Positions 12,283 through 21,612 are shown, counted from the first letter of the stretch. The stretch is DNA of 39,678 bases from an uncultured Alphaproteobacteria bacterium (GCA_902535885.1 CACAVG010000003.1:1-39678), one strand, 5' to 3'. The notes: generated by a model from the sequence alone, not told the origin. Program-made: numbers and translations.

Positions 12283-12669
12283 CATTGTTCATTTATCATT
12301 TCATTTTTTCTCATAGGCATAGAATCAATCAATTTAAATAAGCGTAAAAAAATTTTTTTATTTATACTATAATCTTTAATTGAGCCGTCGTATCCTATTA
12401 ACCATATTCCATACTTATTTAGAAAAGTTGGTGTTTCAAATTCATTATTTTTGAATTTTTCAAAATATATAAATTTTAAATTTCTATCGTTTATTGAGCA
12501 TTCATTTTCAGATACAAATTTTTTGTGTAGATAGATATATTTTATCCTCTTTTTTTTCAAAGGAAATAATAACTATTCTTTTCTTCCAATTAAAATCAGA
12601 TATTTGTTTGGCCATTATTTCAAAATTTATCGATAAAATTAGAATTATAATTACATATTTCATTTTCAT
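12279..12669 (-). pseudogene. DUF4174-like secreted protein, reading frame interrupted at an A8 homopolymer
   Basis: Downstream frame (12279..12560, TTG start) ends ...YGIWLIGYDGSIKDYSINKKIFLRLFKLIDSMPMRKNEM, which resembles the DUF4174 C-terminal signature. The upstream frame from ATG 12669 (or 12663) reads MKMKYVIIILILSINFEIMAKQISDFNWKKRIVIISFEKK (signal peptide plus DUF4174-like start) before stopping. The two frames meet at 8 A's (T8 on +, 12550-12557); a run of 7 A's would make one continuous ORF. Confidence 0.7.
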
Positions 12670-12743
12670 GGTGCTGATACCGAGAATCGAACTTGAATCT
12701 GACCGTTACCAACGGCCTGTAATAACCATTATACTATATCAGC
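12669..12743 (-). tRNA. tRNA-Thr(GGT), CCA encoded
   Basis: Reverse complement GCTGATATAGTATAATGGTTATTACAGGCCGTTGGTAACGGTCAGATTCAAGTTCGATTCTCGGTATCAGCACCA. Acceptor GCTGATA/TATCAGC (7 bp), anticodon loop TTGGTAA (anticodon GGT), T-loop TTCGATT, discriminator A plus CCA. Confidence 0.88.
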
Positions 12744-12800
12744 ACTTTATAATATTAGCATAAGGAAATTATTTACTCAAATCATTCATAATTAACTTGA

Positions 12801-14006
12801 TTAGCCTTTAACGCTGCCAGCAGTTAAACCTCCTACTAAGTATCTTTCAAAAATAAAAAATAGTAAGAGTACAGGCACAGTTATCATTACTGATCCAGCC
12901 ATTAAATATTGTCTTGGTACTTCTTGATCATCAAGTTGAGTATAAAGACCTCTTGGTATAGTAAAATATTCTTGATTATCTAAAAACATAAAAGCAAATA
13001 AGAATTCATTCCAAGCAATCATAAATACATACAAAGAAACAGATAAAATTGCTGGCACACTTAACGGTAATGTAATTCTTAAGATTACCCCAATACGAGA
13101 ACATCCATCAATTAGAGCAGACTCTTCTAGTTCATATGGGATACCTTTAAAATATCCTTGCAACATGTAAAGTGCGACAGGAATAGTTGTTGCCGGATAA
13201 ACAATCATAAGACTAAACAAACTATTTCTAAACCCAAGCTGACTGAATATAACATAAAGTGGAATTACGAGTACTATAGCTGGAACCATATATATTACTA
13301 AAATAGATGATGATATTTTTGATCTTCCTGCAAATCTTAAGCGAGCAACTGCATATGCACCTGGAATAGAAAAGAACAAACTGACAAAAACAGTTACAAA
13401 TGAGACAATAGTGCTGTTTAAAGCAAAATTTAAAAAGTTGTATTGAGTGATAACCGCAATATAGCTAGAAAAAAAATCTGATATTGAATAAAAAAATGGA
13501 ATACTTAAATCAGTTGGGTTTTGTAACAAAACCATTTGGCTTTTTAAGCTAGAAACAAACATTAAATAAAAAGGAAAAATAATTATAAAAGAAAAAAATA
13601 TTAAACTATTTGTTTTAAGAAATTTTAAAAAAGAAACTTCAAATAAAAAATTACTAAAATTTTTAGCAGTAAAATATTTTTGTAACAGTAGATTAAAAGC
13701 TATAAACACTGATAAAATAATTAATAATTGATAGGCATTAATTTCTTTATTTATTAGAAAAAAATACGATAAAGCTAAAGATATTATAAAAATAAAAATG
13801 TTAGAGACTTGATTGGTAATTATAACTCGTATTGCAAAAAAACAAATTGCGTAGAGGAAACAATATATAAAAATATTTTTATAAATAAATATATTTTTTG
13901 AGAGAAAAATTGATATTGAAACAAAATCTCCAATTACAGCTAATAAAAATAGCGTAATTATTGAATATAAATAAATGAAAAAAAACTGATAAATATTATT
14001 TGTCAT
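12801..14006 (-). CDS. Carbohydrate ABC transporter permease (MalG type) with extra N-terminal hydrophobic region
   Basis: 401 aa; EAA motif EESALIDGCSRIGVILRITLPLSVPAILSV and C-terminal FERYLVGGLTAGSVKG typical of MalG/LacG permeases. About 130 additional hydrophobic residues precede the canonical FPFYLMFVSSLKS start. Confidence 0.9.
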   Translation of the reverse strand: MTNNIYQFFFIYLYSIITLFLLAVIGDFVSISIFLSKNIFIYKNIFIYCFLYAICFFAIRVIITNQVSNIFIFIISLALSYFFLINKEINAYQLLIILSVFIAFNLLLQKYFTAKNFSNFLFEVSFLKFLKTNSLIFFSFIIIFPFYLMFVSSLKSQMVLLQNPTDLSIPFFYSISDFFSSYIAVITQYNFLNFALNSTIVSFVTVFVSLFFSIPGAYAVARLRFAGRSKISSSILVIYMVPAIVLVIPLYVIFSQLGFRNSLFSLMIVYPATTIPVALYMLQGYFKGIPYELEESALIDGCSRIGVILRITLPLSVPAILSVSLYVFMIAWNEFLFAFMFLDNQEYFTIPRGLYTQLDDQEVPRQYLMAGSVMITVPVLLLFFIFERYLVGGLTAGSVKG

Positions 14007-15244
14007 TCTTCTATATCCTTAGGTGCTATTTTTTGATGAATGAAAACAAAAATTGCTAGAAGAATAAATATAAGTACAGCTACTGAAGAGGCAGTGCCCA
14101 TATTTGAAAGTGCAAAAGCTTCATCGTACACCTGAACCGTTAATGTTCTAGTTCCAGCATTACCTCCTGTTAATAAAAATATATCCTCAAACTTATTAAA
14201 GTTCCAAATGAAACGTAAAATGAAAAGCAAGGAAATAACTCCAAGTAATTGTGGTAATGTAATGTAAAAAAACTGTTGTATTTTTGTTGCTCCATCTATG
14301 TCTGAAGCCTCATAAAGATCTTTTGGAATAGCTTGTAATCTTGCTAGTATAAATAAAAAAGCTAATGGAAAATATCTCCAGCTCTCAAAAAGAATAACTA
14401 TAAATAAAGTAAATGGAAAATCAAACCCAAAAAAATCAATTTTTTTTAGTCCTAAGAAAAAAATTGGCTCACTTATAAATTCGTTGTTTAATAAATAATT
14501 ATTAAGAAAGCCCTTAAAAGGATCTAAAATATAAACCCAGGTAAACGCTACTGCTATTACAGGAGAAACAAATGGAAATAAAAATAAACCTCTAAAAAAT
14601 CCTTTTCCTAAAAAATTTTTTTCAAGTAATAAAGCAGCACTTATACCTAATAATAATGCTCCAATAGTAGCAAAAAAAGAATATAAAAAAGTTACCTTTA
14701 TATTTTCTATTGTTTCATTTTTTTGTAATATTTTTTTAAAATTTTTAAGAGAAAATTTTAAGTTAGTTAAAATATTATCTGCATCAGCAATACCTCTTGG
14801 TTTGCTTTCTTTTGGATTGAAATTATCTATTTCAAAATTATCATTCGCTTTAAATTTAAAAATGATTTTTTCATTATATTTTGGTTTCCATTCTTCAAAA
14901 TTACAACTCAATAAATTATTATTTACTGAACATCCTTCAGCAATTTCTACAGGTGAAATAAATTTTGAAATTTTATCAGTAATTTCTATATTAAATATTG
15001 GTTTTTTTTGTGAACTATTTTTGAATCTATATTCAATTAAAATATCATCTCCAGGTTCTATATCCTTAGTCTTAAGTTTTTCTTTTATGATAGGTTGTGG
15101 TGCTCTCAAGTCACCAAGTTTAACCTCTTTAAAACTTAACCAAAAATTTCCAAAAATAGGAAATAATATAATTAAAAAAACGATACTAATTGTTGGAATT
15201 AGCATTGTGTATGCTAATTTTGCTTCTTTATTTAAATTAAACAT
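14003..15244 (-). CDS. Carbohydrate ABC transporter permease (MalF type) with an inserted extracytoplasmic DUF11-like domain
   Basis: 413 aa; EAA motif YEASDIDGATKIQQFFYITLPQLLGV. A hydrophilic insertion follows TM1: IEPGDDILIEYRFKNSSQKKPIFNIEITDKISKF...GCSVNNNLLSCNFEEWKPKYNEKIIFKFKA. Confidence 0.88.
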   Translation of the reverse strand: MFNLNKEAKLAYTMLIPTISIVFLIILFPIFGNFWLSFKEVKLGDLRAPQPIIKEKLKTKDIEPGDDILIEYRFKNSSQKKPIFNIEITDKISKFISPVEIAEGCSVNNNLLSCNFEEWKPKYNEKIIFKFKANDNFEIDNFNPKESKPRGIADADNILTNLKFSLKNFKKILQKNETIENIKVTFLYSFFATIGALLLGISAALLLEKNFLGKGFFRGLFLFPFVSPVIAVAFTWVYILDPFKGFLNNYLLNNEFISEPIFFLGLKKIDFFGFDFPFTLFIVILFESWRYFPLAFLFILARLQAIPKDLYEASDIDGATKIQQFFYITLPQLLGVISLLFILRFIWNFNKFEDIFLLTGGNAGTRTLTVQVYDEAFALSNMGTASSVAVLIFILLAIFVFIHQKIAPKDIEE

Positions 15245-15250
15245 TAATGA

Positions 15251-15275
15251 AAAGGCGACAATATATGTCGCCTTT
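15251..15275 (-). terminator. Strong intercistronic hairpin between solute-binding-protein and permease genes
   Basis: Perfect 10-bp inverted repeat aaaggcgaca-atata-tgtcgccttt (15251-15260 / 15266-15275); on the minus strand it is followed by TTT-rich sequence. Confidence 0.75.
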
Positions 15276-15294
15276 AATACGATAAAAAAAAAAT

Positions 15295-16635
15295 TTAGTC
15301 TATATCGCTAATTTGGCTATTGATAGCGGCTACTGCATCACTTGCAGATTTGTTGCCGTCTATAACTTCTCTAACCTCACGATTTATAATTTGACTATTA
15401 ATTACTTTTGAAGCTGCAGATAGCTGGCCTTCTTTGACCCCCCATCTTTCAGCAACATCTAGTCCTGCAACAATGTCATTAATGACTGATGCATCATATA
15501 AATCTTTAAGTGGTGCTTTTCGATCTACACCTACAGGTAAGCTACTCCAAGCTTGCACAAATTTATCTGAGTCTGAAGCATCTCCTCTACGAACAGGAAA
15601 TTTACCTTCAGGAGCGATACTTAAAGTTTGAACATAACCATCGCCAACAGCGTATTTAATCCATTCCTGTGCAACTTCTGTGTTAGCAGAATCTGTAATA
15701 ATCATAAATCTAACATCTGCCCATGCAGCACCACTTGGGTTACTTGGACCAGCAAAGTTAGTAATGAAACCAGTTTTACTTGCTAATTCTGGTGAAGTAG
15801 GATCATCATTTATTGTTGGAGGCGCTGAGTCTCTAAGACCAGCTAGTTCATCCATGATAAAAGGTGACCAAATAATCATAGCCGCTTTACCAGCAAAATA
15901 TAATTCACGAGATTGTTGCCAGAATAAATCACCTGGAGGACTTGCTTTCGCCAATTCTTCATAAAAATCAATTGCTTCAACACAAGCACTACCCATTTCA
16001 GCAATTCCAGAAGAATCAACAGGTGAGCATCCATTTGCTAAAAGTACGTGCTCTAGTACCTGACTCATAAAGTTTTCATCAGTTTTTGTTGCTGCCACAA
16101 ATCCATACATATTTGGTGGATTGTGTAGTGCATCAATTGCTTTTAGAATGTTATCAAAAGTATTTGGTGCAGCTAAACCTTTTTCTTCAAAAAGATCTTT
16201 TCTGTAGACTACCATTTGAGTCCAACCATCAACTGGAACTCCAGCAAATTTACTATCATAACTTGCCATGCCCAAAGCTTTTTCACCAAAAGTAGAAGCA
16301 CCTAACATATTAACAACTTCGTTTGTAGCATCTACATCAATTATGCCTTCTTCAGCCCAAGGTAAAATATACTGCAAGGTAGTATAAATTACGTCTGGCA
16401 GATCGTCTGCAGCAAAACCAGCTACAGCTCTTTTACCCATTTCACTCTCTGAAATTGGTATAACAGTAACATTATGACCAGAAGCTTTATTAAAATCTAC
16501 GGCCATTTGAACTTGTTTCATCATTCTTGCCGGCTGTTCTTCAGTAGTCCAATACTTAATAGTGTCAGCATTTAACGAAAATGATAAAAACAAGAAGCTA
16601 ATAAAAATTGATATAATTTTCATTTTTACCCCCAT
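15295..16635 (-). CDS. Extracellular solute-binding protein, sugar ABC transporter (MalE/UgpB-like); likely start at MKIIS (about 16623)
   Basis: 446 aa with signal peptide MKIISIFISFLFLSFSLNADT; family-1 solute-binding features (KRAVAGFAADDLPDVIYT, GVPVDGWTQMVVYRKDLFEEKGL); upstream of MalF/MalG-type permeases. Confidence 0.92.
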   Translation of the reverse strand: MGVKMKIISIFISFLFLSFSLNADTIKYWTTEEQPARMMKQVQMAVDFNKASGHNVTVIPISESEMGKRAVAGFAADDLPDVIYTTLQYILPWAEEGIIDVDATNEVVNMLGASTFGEKALGMASYDSKFAGVPVDGWTQMVVYRKDLFEEKGLAAPNTFDNILKAIDALHNPPNMYGFVAATKTDENFMSQVLEHVLLANGCSPVDSSGIAEMGSACVEAIDFYEELAKASPPGDLFWQQSRELYFAGKAAMIIWSPFIMDELAGLRDSAPPTINDDPTSPELASKTGFITNFAGPSNPSGAAWADVRFMIITDSANTEVAQEWIKYAVGDGYVQTLSIAPEGKFPVRRGDASDSDKFVQAWSSLPVGVDRKAPLKDLYDASVINDIVAGLDVAERWGVKEGQLSAASKVINSQIINREVREVIDGNKSASDAVAAINSQISDID

Positions 16636-16859
16636 TTTTAAAAATAATATTTCAATTTTTATGGCATAAAAGTTTCTAAAAATTATTATTAAATATTAAT
16701 AACTTATTAGTTTTGCAGATCTATTTTTAAAGGAAAACTTAAAAAGGATCATAATTTCTAACAAAAATTAATTGATATTATTTATAGTATTATCCACAGC
16801 GACCAATTAATATAAAAATCGTTTTAGTTTATTAAAAATTTGAATAAAGATTTCTAAAT

Positions 16860-17717
16860 ATGTCATCAAAAATCAACAAATTTATTTTGGGTTATTGGAG
16901 TACAAAAGGATTAGGTTCTGCTTCTAGGCAAATGGTTATATATGCAGGGATACCATTGATTGCTAAAATTTATAAAGTGCTTCCAAAAGAAGAAAATGGT
17001 GAAATTATTTATGAAGGTAGTTCTTGGCATGAAAATGATAAAATACTTTTAAAAAATAAAAATAGTCTAATTAATTTACCTTATTTGCAGTTTACAAAAG
17101 ATAACAAAGAATATGTTATTTCACATTCTAATACATGTCTTACTTTTTTAGGAAAAGAATTAGGAATGTTTGGAGAAAATATGCACGAACAAATAGAATG
17201 TGAACAACTTCTTCAAGAAAGTGTAGATTTGCGAAATATTGTAACAAAGTTTGCTTATACTCATTTTCAATCAGAAGAAGACGAATTGCAAACCGCAAAA
17301 GAAGTTTTTACTTCTGCATTTGAAAATTCTAACTCAGGAAAATTACAAAAATTTGAACATTGGTTGGATACAAAAGATGATAATTTTGTAAAAACATTTC
17401 TTGTAGGCAACAAGATTTCTGCTCCTGATTTCAATCTTTTCGATACGTTAGATTTATATAAAAAATTTTTATTTCATTATAATTTTGTCAAAGATGCAAA
17501 AGATGAAAATATTTTTGAATTAGCAGGATTTCCGCTTGTATCTGACTTCTTTAACAATTTTATAAAGCTTCCTAAATTGCAAAAATATTTAAATTCAGAA
17601 TTATATAAATTACCTTTTACTAATAAAGGAGCTAAGTTTGGTTCAGGTAAGAGTGGTATTACCTGGGATCCAGTAATTGATAATGATACAACACCTGAAG
17701 AAATAATTATCGAATAA
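16860..17717 (+). CDS. Glutathione S-transferase-like protein
   Basis: 285 aa; thioredoxin/GST-like organisation (NLPYLQFTKDNKEYVISHSNTCLTFLGKELGM followed by a helical C-domain). Confidence 0.65.
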   Translation: MSSKINKFILGYWSTKGLGSASRQMVIYAGIPLIAKIYKVLPKEENGEIIYEGSSWHENDKILLKNKNSLINLPYLQFTKDNKEYVISHSNTCLTFLGKELGMFGENMHEQIECEQLLQESVDLRNIVTKFAYTHFQSEEDELQTAKEVFTSAFENSNSGKLQKFEHWLDTKDDNFVKTFLVGNKISAPDFNLFDTLDLYKKFLFHYNFVKDAKDENIFELAGFPLVSDFFNNFIKLPKLQKYLNSELYKLPFTNKGAKFGSGKSGITWDPVIDNDTTPEEIIIE

Positions 17718-17742
17718 AAAAAAATAGTTTAAAAGAATCTTT

Positions 17743-18348
17743 ATGAAAGAAATAAATTTTTGGTTTTCTATTGGCAGTACATATACTTATTTAACAGTTA
17801 ATAGATTGCATGATGTAGCAAAAAAAGAAAATATCAAATTCAATTGGCACCCTTTTAGTGTTAGAAAAATTATGATGGACATGGATAATATTCCATTCAC
17901 GCCGCCAGCTAAAAAAATAAAATCAGATTACATGTGGAGAGATATAGAAAGAAGAGCAAAATTTTACGGTTTTGAAGCTAAGGTTCCTGCTCCCTATCCT
18001 TTAAAAGAATTTGATTTAGCAAATCAAATTGCAATTCTTGGAATGAATGAGGGTTGGGGTGTTGACTATGTATATAAAACATATCAAAGATGGTTTCAGC
18101 AAGGTAAAGAACCAGCTACTCAGCCAAATTTAAATGAAATTTTTCAGGAGCTTAATATAGATTCTGATGAAACCTTAAAAAAAGCAAACGATCAGGAAAT
18201 AAAAGACAAATACTTAAGCAATACTGAATATGCTTATAAAAAAGGAGTTTTTGGAAGTCCTACATTTATATACGATGGTAAAGAAGTATTCTGGGGCGAT
18301 GATAGACTTGAAGATTGTATTAAATGGTTAAGATTAAATGAAAAATAA
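17743..18348 (+). CDS. 2-hydroxychromene-2-carboxylate isomerase / DsbA-like (GST kappa) thioredoxin-fold protein
   Basis: 201 aa; NFWFSIGSTYTYLTVNRL...FNWHPFSVRKIM...GVFGSPTFIYDGKEVFWGDDRLEDCIKWL typical of the HCCA isomerase family. Confidence 0.9.
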   Translation: MKEINFWFSIGSTYTYLTVNRLHDVAKKENIKFNWHPFSVRKIMMDMDNIPFTPPAKKIKSDYMWRDIERRAKFYGFEAKVPAPYPLKEFDLANQIAILGMNEGWGVDYVYKTYQRWFQQGKEPATQPNLNEIFQELNIDSDETLKKANDQEIKDKYLSNTEYAYKKGVFGSPTFIYDGKEVFWGDDRLEDCIKWLRLNEK

Positions 18349-18439
18349 AGATTTTTTAGTATTATAAATTAATACAAAAAGTTTTTACAGAATCTTTATC
18401 TTTAATATTTAGTTTTTTTTTATATTTGAAGGAGGATAA

Positions 18440-18808
18440 ATGAATCTTAGTTTACTTTTCAAAATTCAAGGTGTTGTATTAATAGTTAATGGTTTGGGCT
18501 CATTATTTTTGGGATCAATTTGGATTGCACTTGGTACTGGTTGGGAAGCTACACCAGATTTAATTACATTTGGTCAGTTTACAGGAGTTGTGCTTTTTGT
18601 AGTTGGTATTTGGAGCTGGAGATTTCCTGATATTGCTGCGGAAAATCTTAAATCAATCGGAATGTTATTTGCTTTTGGTAGTCTTTTATTTACTGGTATT
18701 ATCTTATTTCATATTGTAACTGGAGTCATTGCAGGTGCTACACCTTATGTAAATGTTGTTTTAACTGCTTTATTTACGTTAGCTTTTTACATTTATAGTA
18801 GATCATAA
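18440..18808 (+). CDS. Small integral membrane protein of unknown function (about 4 TM)
   Basis: 122 aa, hydrophobic; strong Shine-Dalgarno (gaaggaggataaATG). Confidence 0.65.
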   Translation: MNLSLLFKIQGVVLIVNGLGSLFLGSIWIALGTGWEATPDLITFGQFTGVVLFVVGIWSWRFPDIAAENLKSIGMLFAFGSLLFTGIILFHIVTGVIAGATPYVNVVLTALFTLAFYIYSRS

Positions 18809-18873
18809 TTATGCCGGCATTTGACCGCTAATTTAAATTTTCTTCAATAAAAAAATCAATTATAGAGATAATT

Positions 18874-18990
18874 ATGAAATTTTTTGAATTTATTTTTCCT
18901 AAAGGTCAATGGTCTCTACTTAGAGTCGCAATTTTGTTCATAATATTTATGATAATAGATTTTATAGTTGTTTATTACAAAATTATATAA
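18874..18990 (+). CDS. 38-aa single-TM small protein MKFFEFIFPKGQWSLLRVAILFIIFMIIDFIVVYYKII
   Basis: Continuous short ORF not in the supplied track; amphipathic N-terminus plus one TM helix; lies between a membrane-protein gene and the ABC-F gene on the same strand. Confidence 0.45.
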   Translation: MKFFEFIFPKGQWSLLRVAILFIIFMIIDFIVVYYKII

Positions 18991-19001
18991 GACTTTAATT
19001 C

Positions 19002-20816
19002 GTGGCAAGTGATTTATTATTTTCTCTCAGAGAGGTAGAAATTAAATTTGGAAAAAAAGTAATTTTTCAAGATTTGAACCTAAATTTACACAAGGGTGAT
19101 ATGATTGCACTCGTTGGTAAGAATGGTGTAGGAAAAACTACCTTAATGAAAACTATTTATGGTGATCAAGATTTAGATGCAGGAGAATTATGGAATTATC
19201 CTGCTCTTAAAGTTGGATATTTTAATCAAAAATTTGAAAAACTAGATAACAAAACCATTGAAGAGAATTTTTCAGACTTACTTAATGAACAAAACAAACA
19301 TTTTGTTGATATATTTTGCAATAAACTCAATTTAGATAAACTTGCTAATGTTGAAGATCTTTCAGGAGGTCAAAAAAGAAAAGTTTATTTAATTAGATCT
19401 TTATTAAAAGATTCCGATGTTTTGTTATTAGATGAGCCAACTAATCATCTAGACTTACAATGTATTGAATGGCTAGAGAGTTATTTACGTAATTTAAATA
19501 AGACAATTATATGTGTGAGCCATGATAGAACTTTTCTAAGTAATTTCACGAATAAAGTTTTTTGGATAGATAGAGGAAAATTAAGGGTAAGCCCGAGAGG
19601 ATTTAAGGATTTTGACAAATGGTCAGAGGAGTTACTTGATCAAGAATATAGAGAATTAAGAAATAGAAAACAATTTGTTAATATTGAACTCGAGTGGGCA
19701 AATAAAGGAGTAAAGGCGCGAGTTAAGCGAAATGAAAAAAGATTAAAAAGAGCGAAAGAATTAAAAGCACAATTAGAAAAAGATGAAGCTTCTTATAGGA
19801 GTGCAATCAAATCTTTAAGACCTCAAGTTTCTAAAAAATCTACCGATCAATCTAAATTTATTGCTGAACTTCAAGAAGTTTTTGTGAAATATCCAAATCA
19901 AAGTGAATTTGTTTTTAAAAATTTATCCATTAAAATTTCAAAAAATGATCGTATTGGTCTTTTAGGTAATAATGGGAGTGGTAAATCAACTTTTCTACGT
20001 ACAATTCTAAATGAAATAAAAATTACTAAGGGTAAAATTAAGTTGAAAAAAAATTTAGAATTTTCTTATTTTGATCAGATGCGTAATGACCTTAATGGAA
20101 GAAAATCTATTAAAGATATTTTAGTGCCCTCTGGTGGAGACTATTTAAAAGTTCAGGGAAGAGATAGACATGTCTGTAGCTATATAAAAGATTTTCAGTT
20201 TGATCCTAAAAATGTTAACCATACGATACAAACATTATCAGGAGGAGAGCAAAATAGATTACTATTGGCAAAAGTATTAGCTAATCCGAAAACTGGACTT
20301 ATTTTAGATGAGCCAACAAATGACCTAGATTTAGAAACGCTAGATTTATTAACTGAAATGCTATCCAATTATAATGGAACGTTATTAATAGTATCCCATG
20401 ACCGAGACTTTTTAGATCAAACGGTAAACAAAATTTTACATTTTAAAGAGGATGGAAATGTATCATTATTTTTTGGAGGATATAGTGATTTTTTAAAATC
20501 TGAAAATCAACATGTTGCTAAAAATAAAGAAACTAAAAAATCACATTCAGAAAATAACAGAGTAAAAAATTCTAAAGCTAAACTATCATATAAGTTTCAA
20601 TATGAATTAGAGCAATTACCAAACCAAATAAAAAATATTCAACAAGAATTAGAAAATATTAAAAATGAATTGAAGGATACAAACTTATATTTGGAAAATT
20701 TTGAACGTTATCAAGAAATAACTTCCAAAATGGAAGTTCTTAATAGTGATCTCAATACAAAAGAGAATAGATGGTTTGAATTAATTAAAATGGAAGAGGA
20801 TCTAGTTAGTAATTAA
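19002..20816 (+). CDS. ABC-F family ATPase (Uup-like)
   Basis: 604 aa, GTG start; two ABC domains (GKNGVGKTTLMK ... LSGGQKRKVYL ... DEPTNHLDL; GNNGSGKSTFLR ... LSGGEQNRLLL ... DEPTNDLDL) with a C-terminal coiled coil. Confidence 0.94.
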   Translation: MASDLLFSLREVEIKFGKKVIFQDLNLNLHKGDMIALVGKNGVGKTTLMKTIYGDQDLDAGELWNYPALKVGYFNQKFEKLDNKTIEENFSDLLNEQNKHFVDIFCNKLNLDKLANVEDLSGGQKRKVYLIRSLLKDSDVLLLDEPTNHLDLQCIEWLESYLRNLNKTIICVSHDRTFLSNFTNKVFWIDRGKLRVSPRGFKDFDKWSEELLDQEYRELRNRKQFVNIELEWANKGVKARVKRNEKRLKRAKELKAQLEKDEASYRSAIKSLRPQVSKKSTDQSKFIAELQEVFVKYPNQSEFVFKNLSIKISKNDRIGLLGNNGSGKSTFLRTILNEIKITKGKIKLKKNLEFSYFDQMRNDLNGRKSIKDILVPSGGDYLKVQGRDRHVCSYIKDFQFDPKNVNHTIQTLSGGEQNRLLLAKVLANPKTGLILDEPTNDLDLETLDLLTEMLSNYNGTLLIVSHDRDFLDQTVNKILHFKEDGNVSLFFGGYSDFLKSENQHVAKNKETKKSHSENNRVKNSKAKLSYKFQYELEQLPNQIKNIQQELENIKNELKDTNLYLENFERYQEITSKMEVLNSDLNTKENRWFELIKMEEDLVSN

Positions 20817-20823
20817 GCGACAA

Positions 20824-21612
20824 TTAATAAGCGCTAGTAATATCAGATTCAGTATCTACATCTTTCAATTCTTTTAATAAGCTTTCAGCATGTGATGTCA
20901 TCATTCTAAAATCAGAAAGTAAGGTAGTAAATTGAAAACCGTATTCCATCATTTCTTTCATATACTTAACCGACCCATTATGAATACCAGCAATTTTTCC
21001 TTTTTCTTTAGCTTTTTTTGCAATCATTTTAATATTTGAAAATACTGGATCTTCTCGAACATCAAATTTAGGTGGTAAACCATAAGATGAACTCATGTCC
21101 GCAGGCCCAATATAAATACCAGTTAAGCTTGGAACCGAAAGAATAGCATCTAAATTTTCTACAGCTTCCTTTGTTTCAATCATCGCCAAACTTACTATAT
21201 TTTTATTTGCGTGCAGATAGTAGTCTGACCCATAAGCAACTTGTGCTCTCATTGGACCAAAACTTCTTTGACCAATAGGGGGGTAATAACAATATGAAAC
21301 AAATTTTTCGCAGTCCTCTTTTGTATTAATCATTGGTGCAATAATACCCTGAACTCCAAGGTCTAACATTTTCATAATAATTCCAGGCTCATTCCAAGGA
21401 ACTCTTGTCATCGGAACAGTGTCACTATTTGATAATCCCTGAACCATCGCAACGGCAGTTGAATAGTCATTTTGACCATGTTGCATATCAATTGTAACAG
21501 AATCCCATCCCATTTTTCCAAATGCTTCTGCTGTAAAAGAATTAGGTATAGATAGCCAAGCGTTGACTGATGCTTCGCCTTTATTCCATATTTGAAATAA
21601 CTTGTTTTTCAT
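20824..21612 (-). CDS. HpcH/HpaI family aldolase (2-keto-3-deoxy-sugar-acid aldolase type)
   Basis: 262 aa; DSVTIDMQHGQNDYSTAV, PMINTKEDCEKFVSYCYYPPIGQRSFGPMRA, IETKEAVENLDAILSVPSLTGIYIGPADMSSSYG. Confidence 0.93.
   Translation of the reverse strand: MKNKLFQIWNKGEASVNAWLSIPNSFTAEAFGKMGWDSVTIDMQHGQNDYSTAVAMVQGLSNSDTVPMTRVPWNEPGIIMKMLDLGVQGIIAPMINTKEDCEKFVSYCYYPPIGQRSFGPMRAQVAYGSDYYLHANKNIVSLAMIETKEAVENLDAILSVPSLTGIYIGPADMSSSYGLPPKFDVREDPVFSNIKMIAKKAKEKGKIAGIHNGSVKYMKEMMEYGFQFTTLLSDFRMMTSHAESLLKELKDVDTESDITSAY

Noticed and set aside
12494-12763. Plus-strand 89-aa ORF in the supplied track
   Set aside because: Antisense to tRNA-Thr and to the DUF4174-like gene; the MVLIPRIELESDRYQRPVITIILYQH segment is the usual artefact of translating an antisense tRNA.
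14802-15311. Plus-strand 169-aa ORF
   Set aside because: Antisense to the DUF11-like insert of the MalF-type permease; the sense frame has clear family features and the antisense has none.
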